DNA of 64,000 nt from Brugia malayi (lineage: Eukaryota > Nematoda > Chromadorea > Rhabditida > Onchocercidae). This document shows, one piece after another, positions 19,000 to 29,241 of the stretch (the stretch's first letter is position 1; each line of letters starts with the position of its first letter). The stretch lies in contig NW_025062475.1 of NCBI RefSeq assembly GCF_000002995.4, positions 10,358,187-10,422,186 on the forward strand. Direction: 5' to 3'. The translations under genes and the position numbers were made by a program. The notes beneath the pieces are model-generated. The model made no database searches and was not told where the DNA came from. It worked only from the letters and a program-made list of their open reading frames with translations.

Positions 19000-19888
19000 C
19001 ATTTTTGATTAAAAAGGAAAAAAAATCCTTCAAATGGTACGCAAAACCTTGAAAGCATACTTGTAACGAAGAACTACTGGATGCAGTAAGTACATGTTGT
19101 ATTGGTTGATTTTTGACACCATAAGCAGCGATTTCTAATGAAATGGATGCTGCAATGGCACCAAAAATATACAAACCATTTGGATGAAGATGATGATCAT
19201 TCTCTAGAATATGCTCCATACTTTCTTTAATTAAAAAAATTGCAGCCAATGTTGCAAGTACCTGAAAATAACAACATTTTAAAACAAAAACTCACTTAAA
19301 GATTCAAATCAAAAAAATCACTTTTTTTGCACCATTAGTTATCTACAATTGAATCATTCACCAAGTTATTTTTCCAATCACAATATTATTATTTCATTAT
19401 TTGTGAAAACGTAAATCCAACATAAAAAGATTCCCTGCATATAATTTCTACTTCTTATTTATAACACATATGAAAACCTTTATAAATAATAGAAGACAGT
19501 TGATGAAATTCGGACTGAAATTCAAAGAAGATATATCAACTAGTCTTTTCTAATGTCACAAATAAATATTATTACCTTAAAAAAAATATAAATTAAATAA
19601 ACAAACAAAATAAGCACTAACGGTTGTAGCAAAGACAGCAAGAACAGGTGCTCGAGCAAAGCCATACGTATAATTAACTGATGGCTTCTGTGTTACTGAC
19701 AAAGAAATAACCGTCGATATCAGTGAGAAGAAGGAAAATACAGAAAGCCATGCAGCTGCTGTTAATATCAGTGATCTAGTGATTGAAACGCTACCAATCA
19801 GAAATAATATACATAGACCACAAATAATAGCCCCAACACAAGCTTGTCGCACATTTGAATTAGACCACGCTATCACAGTTGATACCAT
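17457..19888 (-). CDS. toc-1: ZnT6/SLC30A6-like cation diffusion facilitator
   Basis: Member of the CDF family closest to ZnT6, which in vertebrates pairs with ZnT5 in the early secretory pathway to load zinc onto enzymes such as alkaline phosphatase. Exons: 19888-19622, 19261-19061, 18758-18628, 18508-18362, 18111-17925 and 17630-17457, in frame, 368 aa. Family hallmarks are YTYGFARAPVLAVFATT, SLQEHFADISHAICYILPG, ILLQTTPPH, and the C-terminal domain stretch HFWQLDFTTMAGTVDVRVRR followed by DADEQLVLALVT. As in ZnT6, the helix 2 and helix 5 positions that hold the HxxxD zinc site in active ZnTs lack His, so this is probably the non-transporting partner subunit. The C-terminus is unusually His-rich (SHPHSHSHSHEHEYGNHN). 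The start is uncertain: the ATG at 19888 follows TTTCTAG by two bases, suggesting trans-splicing, but a short upstream exon cannot be excluded. Confidence 0.88.
18966..18997 (-). repeat. 32-bp poly-A (poly-T on minus) tract in ZnT6-like intron
   Basis: A pure homopolymer lies in the intron between the second and third exons. Tracts of this kind recur through the window (16219-16243, about 47743-47765) and are probably prone to length errors. Confidence 0.9.
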
Positions 19889-20926
19889 AACTAGAAATGA
19901 CTTTATAAAATATACGTGAATTATATGCTATACAAGGTGACGTATTTGCATCCTCCTTACCTGCAATGAAATACAGAACAGGAATTATCACAAGATATTT
20001 CCGTTATTGTTATATGTTGTAATTAAATCGTAACCAAAAAGAAAAAATATTGATCACTTGACTAAAATCATTTTAAGCCGGGATCTTCTTAATGGTCCGC
20101 GATCTTCGTAAATGAAAATTTCACCAACTTCAAACACTTAGAAATTCAATAACTCACCAATGAACAGCTTTGTTTTCTCAAGGTGGTACATAAAATACGA
20201 TTCACGAAAACAGGTAGACTTAGAACTTTCGCTAATATCTTAGTTTCTTCACTCAATTTAATACTGGTAAGATGACCAGTGAATATCTTTGAACTTGATA
20301 TCCTTCCAGAATATTTAAAGATTTTCTTTTTTCTTCGACGAATAAAATTTTGAATGGTAAATAACAAATATTTAATCATCACTGGTAGTAACAAACAACG
20401 TTTGAATTTGTAGTTTTCACTTACTTTCTGCACCAAATCCATTGACGGTGATATCTGGCAGGTAATTTTACTGCTAATCCCAATAATGCAACTAAATTTG
20501 TGCTAGAATCATATTTTATGCATAGCATTATCAAATTATGAAACATTAAATGAAACGAACATAAAAGAGAGTGAGTGAAACAGAAAAGACAAAGGAAGGA
20601 GAAAAGGGAAGAGAATTCTTAGAGATTAAGAACTAAAAAACAGCTTAAATTTTGATTGATCTTCTTTCTCAGTCTCTTCTAAAATCTTTAAAAACAGTAG
20701 AAAATTATATTTAACTGTAAATACAAAACTAATGACGATAATTACAACTAACAAAATGATAAAATGAGATCGTCTATTGATGAAAGTTACATGACCACTG
20801 ATGCAAATAACAATAATACTTTTACATATCTGCAGCAGCTTAAAGCAAAGCATCAATTAATTCCTTAAAAACTTGGAGAAGTCTGTAGAAAAGTCCCTAA
20901 ATGACTTATGGAATATTTTCAAAAAC
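19889..20926. other. Spacer between kap-1 and ZnT6-like gene
   Basis: About 1 kb. A stop-free frame on the minus strand at 20146-20442 is bounded by donor-like GTGAGT and GTAAGT sequences but joins no neighbouring exon in frame, so I do not call it. The spacer could hold the 3'UTR of kap-1 and the outron of the next gene. Confidence 0.5.
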
Positions 20927-23900
20927 TTAAAAGTCATTATTTACATGTGTAAGAGAAATATCCGGTGATGCATCACCAAGAATATCTTCGGCACCGAATA
21001 TCTCGCTGCAAATATCTGATGAACCAGAAATCACCGAATCGCTCGATGTTACATTATTGCTATCGGCAACCATTTCTAGCCACTGTAAATTATGCCAACG
21101 GAAGCGCTCAACGTCCATTTTTCGAGCCCACTCTTCACTGCGTTCCTGCAGAAGTACACATATATCAATAAGCAAAGGAAAATTAGAATTACAATAACTT
21201 AACATTAGCTTATTTTACCAATATTTTATACACATCCTTACTAAATTATTATCATCTAAATATCCCATCTAATAGAACTGTTTTGTATTACATATTTAAA
21301 TTATTAAAATATGAAACTTACAGCAATAATGGAAAGCGCACGATCACATACTGCACGAAGAGGTACATTTTTGTCGTGCATTAAATCGATAAGATAAGCA
21401 CCAATGTGTGCACTTCCACCCATAACACTTTCACTGAGTTCTTCATGTGTTATTATAGCATAAAAGACGTATACCACTTGTATGACCATTTCATCATCTT
21501 CCTGGTAAACTAAAATCAAAAAATTTAAACTATTAGCTGTTTCAGTAAAAAAGGATATATAAACTCAAATGAAACATGATTCACGTGACTGTTAAAACTG
21601 CAGTGTTTTTCCTCTAAGTCTTTCTATAAACTAAAATGAAATAAAATCAATAAGTACTGTATTTTTAATTGTTCTCAATCATGAGTAAATTGCCCACAGG
21701 TATTTATTAACAGCGACCAGAAGAATAGTACCTGTCAATAACTCGATTAGCTGATCTGTGAGAGGCACTATCAAACGAGCCGCATTTAATTGTCGAGCCA
21801 TTGTTCCACACAGAATAATCACCTAGAGCAAGAATAAACAATAAAATCCTTGCTTTTTTTTCACTTTTAATCTACCACGTATTTTGCTTCATTATCCTTC
21901 TTATATTTCCTATTCGTAAACAATCATCTAACCTGCAACAATTGATCTGCATGTGATTGAACCATTAATTGCCCTTTAAGATTATCCTCAATCCACGAAA
22001 TAAGTGAAACTTGCTCAGCTAACGATGCCCAGTCAACACTTGTTAGTTGGTTGATAATACCCAAACATTCTAAGGCAAATGAATCAAGCCCTTTCTCATC
22101 CTTTTTGTCCATTACAATTTCAAGCAAACGAATAGCCCATTTCTACAAATGATTGTTATATTCAGGGAAACAGTTGTTATAAAAGGATTTCTTCGACTAT
22201 TTTTTTTAGCACTTTTTGCTTTTGATTTCTAGAAAAGAAATTAAAAAGGTTGAAAATTTTCGTCAACATTCAAAAAAATCAATTTATCTCCCTAACTATG
22301 ATAGCAATATTCCTTTAACATATTGTCAATTGCTTAACAAGTTACTTTAACCCTGCAAATTTTCATTTACCGAAAACATTGCTTGTGTAGGACCATCGTG
22401 AATTGCAATATTGCGTACTATTTTCAGCAATAATTGATCTTTTCCATTTAAAGCCGCTTCGATTAATAAATTAAGTCCTTCGCCATCAGTACCACAAAGT
22501 AATTGAGCATTACGCTTCTCCAGTGCTATATTGATCAAAATTGCTTTCACTATATTCGAATTATTACCAGTTAGCAATATGCGCATTAGCTATAGCATAA
22601 AAAATTTGATGAAATATAGTACCTCTGATTACTAAAAAATATAAAACTTGATAAACTTCTTTTCCTTATATAGTATTATTACGTCGGATTGAATATCCTG
22701 GAAATTCAAGTAAAAGATATTCAACATGTTTCAAATCATTCTTTCCAAAATTTCAACCTTAAAAGGTTAATTTCAAAACTTATCAAACTACTTTTCTCTT
22801 CAATAATTCAACTATAATGAATATTCACTGTTTGACCGCAGCTGTTCAGCTGCTAAAATTTTTTAATGCTATGAAATTATTTAATAAAACTCACATTTTG
22901 TAAAGCGTCGGTATAGGTAATCATTGCTTTAGCGTCATCATTGATGCTTAACTGGTAAAATAGTTTCAGGGCACTTTCATCTCCGAAAAAAACAAAACCA
23001 CAAATCAAATGAAAGAAGTTTAAAAGTTTTCAGCAGCTATCATTACTCCATTAATTCACTGAATACCTATCTTTTCTATTCAGAAAATATTACAATTCAG
23101 TGAAAATTATTTAACACGAAGGAAAAAAGAAATTACCATCAATTAGCGGTGCTACATGAGAAATGAAGCCAGCAGAAACCATTTGATCACGAAGAGATGG
23201 TATAAATGACAAATTGAATAACAGTTGAATAGCGCTGTGTCGTAGAGTTGCATTTTTTATTGGAAATAAAAAAGATATATTTTCTACAACGCGACCGCTT
23301 ATCTGTAACTTTTATTGAAAATGATAAATTAAAAAGAATGCAAGAAAGTTAAAAATATAAAAAAAGATTATTATATAAGGAAGAATTTCGTGCATGCACC
23401 ATTCAAAAATACACATTTTAATTTCATCTTTGCATAAAATACATACCATCGCTTCCTTATTTTCAGTATAAATGCTTAATTTAAGCAAAAAATTGGTGGC
23501 AGATAAAAGCAACGATAAAACAGCGTCATGATCTTGTATACATTTCGAGAGCAATGCAACTATCCGTCGATTCACCATTTTCATTTCAACTCTAATATCT
23601 TCAGCCAAATTCAGCAACAAATTTAAACAAGCTGCAAAACAAATTGTGACCTTTATACAATTTCAATGCCTATCTCTTGATAACACTTTTTACAAATTTT
23701 TCATGAAAAACCAAAAAATAACCAGCAATTAATTGCTGTTGTTTGCGAATTGCAAGGTTCAAACGACGTTTGGTACATTCATCGCTGTGACATGCTTCTG
23801 TTTTCCACGCTTCCCAACGTTTCAATCCATAATCAACAATTTGCATCGACAGAGAACCAATCTAGAGATGAATGCTAGACAACACAACTATAGTTGCATA

Positions 23901-25710
23901 TTTTATGTACACTTTGTTAAAAAATTTTTCCCATGATGCATGCATAATATTTTACATTTCTAGTAAATGAAAGTTCTTGAGAAAATTAAATCATTCCATG
24001 AATGACAAACTTTATGATGTGCGAGAATTTGATGAAAATTGGTATAGATGGAAAAGTTATAAAATACTGTAATAATATTAGTAGCAAGTTCGAAACTTTT
24101 CTTCCAATCATCTCGTAATACACGTACGAGAGCACCCATCAATACCTCTAAAATGTCGGATGTATCAAATAATGAATTAAATGAATTATTTTAATTTATA
24201 AGAATGTGCAAATACAAGAATAGAAGAGCTAGTGATCACATTACCGTTCCCAATAAGTTGCTGAAGGTTTCTGTGATTTTGACTAAGCTTTAAAAACAAA
24301 GATGTTGCCTTTGTTTTCTCTGAAACTTCATCGTAAAGCATTTCGATATAATCCTGAAATTTCTCAGTTGGTCATTTTGGAAACTGGCCGGTATTAGTTG
24401 GAATTTTTGCTTGGAATGACAGGAGCGAATAGTAAAAAAAACAGTGAACCAAAAAATTCTAAGGAAAAAATATTACAAGTTTCATTCATGAAAAATAAGA
24501 CTAAGCTGCTGAAATTAAATAACAAAATTTTTGTCTAGGGTTTAAACAAAAGCATATCATACAAATATATTTTAAAGGCATTACTTTCATATATATATAT
24601 ATATTTGTTTTTCCGCATAAAATACCTCACCACAATTTTTTAACCAATTTCAGATACGAAAACAATTTGATAAAAGTTATTTTCTTGTTTTATTTATTTT
24701 ATATGAACATATTTCAATTCCGGTTTCCTACTAATTTTGAAAGTATGCACATTGTACTACAACATGCTTTCTATGAGATCCCAATTTTATCGTTAAATAA
24801 TAGAAAAATTACCTCGATGTTACTTATGCTTGCTCGTGATGTCGATATAACATTCAGACCTTCTACCGACAAATTCACATTACCTAAAACTATCAACTAT
24901 CACCTCCAATTATCAATTATTAATCATTTACAACGGGATAGGAGAAATGGTAATTAAATGCAAAAACTACTTCCGCTACCTGAACTGTGCCGCTTTTGCA
25001 AATAATATAATATCTGTTCTAATTCATGAATTCTGGATTCTGGTATTATTGAGCAAACTTGGAGGATATGTCGAGCAAGAGCAGGTATATCCACTCGTTC
25101 ATTTAGTTCCTTCAGCTGAATGCTATAAACACAAATTATTAAAATGTTATAAGATTATCCAAAATGTAAGATTAACAAAAAAATTCAAAAAATTTATTAA
25201 AATGCAATAATCCATTAAACAAAAATATGTATTAACGAACACTGTTTTGCAATGCTTTAATGGCAAAGCAAGTGATGCAACTTGCAAATTATAATCCGCT
25301 GATTCGACTTCATATTTAACTATAATCGCTGGACTACAACTATGCACATCAAATTCAATATTTTTCACTTTCCTGAAATTCTTCAATTCGTCATTAAAAT
25401 TTATCTGAAATTTAAAAATTATATTATCCTTCTATTCCTGAAATCATTAAAAAAAAATCCTCACTAATAATATGTGAATGTGACCGTTAACTTCTATTTT
25501 TAATTTTTTAAAAAATAAAAAGCCTATCTTTCCTCGGTATTAAGTGATTATTTTCTAGTAGTTTAACGAGAATTTCTATTGTGGTCTTAATTTCATTCTT
25601 CAGTGGTATATTAAGCTATAACTGATTTACATAGTGATGAAAAGAAGGAACATAACGGACTTCTTTAGGGACTGGTCACTGTTTCGATCAGTTTGTTCCA
25701 TAGTTTGCAT
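20927..25710 (-). CDS. kap-1: Kinesin-associated protein KAP-1 (KIFAP3 orthologue)
   Basis: Non-motor subunit of heterotrimeric kinesin-II, which carries intraflagellar-transport cargo in cilia. The protein is an armadillo-repeat scaffold. Exons: 25710-25657 (tentative), 25404-25241, 25122-24980, 24883-24813, 24353-24245, 24147-24011, 23861-23723, 23631-23447, 23302-23137, 22980-22895, 22589-22371, 22142-21933, 21822-21732, 21509-21322 and 21145-20927. They join in frame to about 726 aa. Recognisable KAP3 segments are IIVKYEVESADY, LEQILYYLQKRHSS, LVRVLRDDWKKSFELATNII, NLLLNLAEDIRVEMKM, VRNIAIHDGPTQAMF, AYLIDLMHDKNVPLRAVCD and EEWARKMDVERFRWHN with QWLEMV. The tail after this block is short (ending VNNDF) compared with the human protein; an additional exon further downstream is possible. 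The first exon's donor (GTTATG) is weak. Transcription diverges from the IQ gene across a 0.4-kb promoter with an X-box. Confidence 0.93.
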
Positions 25711-26117
25711 CAATATGATTCCAAAAGGATATACTGAAAGGAATAATATCCATTATGTAATTTGCATCATATTCATCTCTGTCACATCTGAAAATCAACA
25801 ACTTGATGAATAAAACTAATCTTGAAACATGCAATTATTTATAAGATGCGAAAAAGAAACCAAAGCATGACTTTAACAATCGCATGTTTCGTTGCTAAGC
25901 AACTAGCAATCTATCTTTAAATAAGTCTGTTACCTCTTCTACAAGTTTTAATATCAATGAATGAAATCGTTAGCAGAATTCTGACTCAAAATAATAAGGT
26001 TTTCTTAATTCATATGATCTTTTCATTCATACCTTAAATAAGAACCTCTAATTTAGCTAATGCACAGACTGAGTTCAGCGAAAATCTAGTGCTACACTGA
26101 GTCTGGATCTAATCCAC
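25711..26117. promoter_or_regulatory. Divergent promoter kap-1 / IQ gene with X-box
   Basis: This 407-bp interval lies between the two divergent start codons. At 25891-25903 it holds GTTGCTAAGCAAC, a perfectly symmetric RFX half-site pair (GTTGCT-A-AGCAAC). It is 181 bp from the kap-1 ATG and 215 bp from the IQ-gene ATG, inside the range usual for C. elegans DAF-19 X-boxes. The spacer is one base shorter than the common 14-mer X-box. Binding is inferred. Confidence 0.65.
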
Positions 26118-27724
26118 ATGTATTGCAAATATCAAGAATCGGAATTGACAGAAATGGACAATTCAGTCAAAGCACTACAATTGGACGAGAATCTTGATAA
26201 TAGTCCAAGGATTTCGAGCCGGTTAGTAGGACTTATTCAAACTTAGGTTCTAAAATTTAAAGGTGTTAAAATCATATTATCTGATTTTATGTTTTCAGCA
26301 ATCCGAAAAGAACACCGAGAACACTAAGCAAAGAAATATTGCATTTATTTTCGTTCTGAGATGAGATTTTAAAACTCAAGGAAGTCCAAAAAAGAAAACA
26401 TTTAAATTCGGGTCATTTAACTTCAAAATTATAGTAAATCTATAAAGAAACATGATGAACTGTTGAAATCAAGTGGAGAAATATTGCGTAAACTGAATGA
26501 AGTTCGACAGACCAAAGCATATGAAATGATGAAGTACGAAACGATAGCACGTATGAATGCTTCAAGTGTTACTGCTTATCTGCGACAACAACGTTTGAAA
26601 CCAAATCAAGTGCCACTGTCAGAGACGGAAGCAATCCTTCAAAAACATCATGAAGAAATGAAAAACCACGCTGCTATTATCATTCAACAATTTGTCAGGA
26701 AATCCTTTTTGTTTTAGATAAAAGAATTTTTTTTTTTTTGTATCGATCATTTGATAGGAAATGTATAAAAGCGACTAAAAAAAATTTGAAACATTAGTTT
26801 AATGTCCGGATCAAAAATCAGCCGAATAATCGTTCCCATACCAAATTAACTTTTAGTTTCGAAGAATAACTCGTAGGAAACAAATCGATCGAATCTTTTG
26901 CACCTGGAAATGGATATCACTACCGAAACGGGTGCAATACATTGAAGCTATAGCGGAACGTATGGCAGGTGGTACCGTACCACGTAGGATCGATTATTCG
27001 ATCATCAAAAACAAGGTTAAATTTTGGACATTGAACATCTGGAGAACTGAAATTACATTTATCCAAAAATTTATTATTGCGAATTGAAAAACAAATTTCT
27101 ACTAGAATAATGATGGAATGCATTTCATATTAATTTATGTGTTAATTAATTAGAAAAGCTTGCGAGAATTAGCTAAGAGGATTTGTACACGATTACTAAT
27201 GAATCCGAAAGATCTTCGTAATTTAATCAAACAGTTATTTTGGAGTATTTCATTAAATCACCAATGAACAACGGTTCACTAGTCCAACTGACTTCAACAA
27301 AAATTGTATTATAAAATTTTAGATTACCAAATTAAAAAAAATACATACAAATAAAAATATTACAGCTTGTTGAACACAAGAGAACAATGTATAGAAATGT
27401 CGACAATTATGTTCGACGTGAACAATTGATTAAGCATTTTGCTAATGATTTAGCATTACTCAACGGTTGGTGCATTAAAATTGACAACTTGTAATGTCTA
27501 AGTAGTAAATTTATAACTTAAAACAACTATCTGCTCCCAATATATGAATTTCATTTAAATACTTCTATCAATTGATACATTATCATTTCCATTTCAATCG
27601 ATGGTATTTTTCCGAGAGTACCAGGGAGATTGGATATTTTACAGGCATAACGAATATTAATGACTTGATGAAAACTAATTCGAACAATTTTTCTACTCAA
27701 AAAACAATAATGATTACCAAATGA
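26118..27724 (+). CDS. Unrecognised IQ-motif protein, candidate ciliary
   Basis: I do not recognise this protein. Exons: 26118-26221, 26299-26352, 26435-26693, 26857-27015, 27154-27233, 27366-27465 and 27645-27724. The product would be about 278 aa: a charged N-terminus (a second in-frame ATG lies at 26154), a likely helical region (KKHDELLKSSGEILRKLNEV) around residues 55-80, and a calmodulin-type IQ motif made by splicing exon 3 to exon 4 (AAIIIQQFFRRITRRKQ). A Lys/Arg-rich C-terminal half and an end NNFSTQKTIMITK follow. All junctions keep frame except exon 5 to exon 6, where canonical GT-AG splicing is off by one base. Without a correction, translation could stop at 27265-27267. It shares a bidirectional X-box promoter with kap-1, so a role in cilia or kinesin-II transport is a reasonable guess, but only a guess. 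Confidence 0.6.
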
Positions 27725-29241
27725 AACATTTTATCAAATATAGAACCTCCGTATTTTCATTATTTCGATTTCGAGCGAAAATTAATATTGAAAGCCTGAT
27801 ATAACGGTTTTCTTGTTCCCATACGTTTTATTGTTGATCGAATCTATACTGCAAAATGATTAGCTGTAAGTTTATCAATAATATAGTAGCAAAAATGTAA
27901 ACGACAATATAATCAATCACTCCATGAAAATAAAAATTCATACGAAAATGCAAATTCATTGATCAAAAACCACGACAAATTAGTGCAGAAATGGTAGAAA
28001 ACAAAGAAAAAGAGAAACTAAAATCAAATTTAAATGGAAATGAACGACTGCTTACTTTTATAATATAGTTTTCCATAAAATAATTACCATGTCCGTCCAC
28101 CTGTCAAATGCATAAACATATCTACTAATTTTAGCAAGCTCATTATCGGTTCCATTTCCTCACACAAAACTATATTAATTCGTAACTTGTAGAACAAAAA
28201 AAAAAAAAACTTTTCAGGAAAATTATATTCAATTTTGAAATTGAAAGAGATCTATTATGAAAATTACATGTAGAAAAGCATACACAGATAAACACAAACA
28301 GAATATGTAGATCTACAGCCTCCTAACGAAAGTGAAAAGACTGAGACCATTGGTATATATACATATATATGTGAAGAAAAGATGGGGGATTTATTGAAAT
28401 GAACCACGAGGAAAACTGTAACACAAGCAATTCAAAAATTTATAAATTTTTTCATGGAAAGAAATGTGAACTCGGCTGATGAAACAAATGATACAAAAAT
28501 AAAAAAGAACAGCCAAATAGGTCTGTTAAATGCCGTCCATCCGTTCATCCCGAAACACAATATAAATACAACAGTTTCTTGCATCTACAACTATGACATG
28601 CTACAAAATGAGAATAAATAGAATTTTGTGATGCCTCATAAACAGTTGCTGGGAAAGTACAAAAGAAAGTTCCGAGTCATTATTATTCTTGAATGTGTAC
28701 AAATGTCCCGAAATAATCTCGAGAACAACTTCTAGTAGTTTCACATTTCATAATTTTTTCAAGAAAAAAACTGTGAATCTTTTTGAACTGAAAACTCCAT
28801 AATACCTGAGCAATGGAAATTTTTTGCATAATCTTCGAAAATTTCGAAAAAGGAACTCAAGTAAGCTGATCCAAACTGTGGATTATTTCGTTTATTTTTT
28901 ACAATGTATAGTAACGGAAAAACAAACACAAACGAATATGCAATTTTGATAAAGAAACAAAATTAACATGACAAGAGTAAAAAAGAAAACGAGAGTAAAA
29001 AAGAAACACCACTGGGTAATTTGATACAATTTGTATAGTGCCGAAGGTAAATTCATCTTACTTATCGATTGCCAACCGATCACTCGGTCATCCTCTAATT
29101 CTTAAATTTATTGTATTTTTGAAATTATACAATTTCCTGGAACTTAAGATATCATTTTCTCAGCTTCTATTTTTCAACTGCATGAGTTTTTATCTGAAAG
29201 ACAAACAAAATTTTTATGTCATCAATGCCATCCACGAAATT
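27725..29241. other. Intergenic region between convergent IQ gene and eIF4B
   Basis: Contains the two 3' flanks. Minus-strand polyadenylation-type hexamers lie near the eIF4B end. I see no coding or RNA feature; open frames at 28892-29083 and 29038-29286 are A/T-biased or antisense to the eIF4B last exon. Confidence 0.6.
29107..29112 (-). terminator. AATAAA poly(A) signal for eIF4B
   Basis: TTTATT on the plus strand reads AATAAA in the direction of eIF4B, about 130 bases after its stop codon. This is the expected spacing for a short 3'UTR. Confidence 0.45.

Noticed and set aside
20146..20442. 98-codon minus-strand frame between kap-1 and the ZnT6-like gene
   Set aside because: Donor-like ends are present, but joining it to the first ZnT6-like exon puts that exon out of frame and hits a stop, and it does not resemble the KAP tail. 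Left uncalled.
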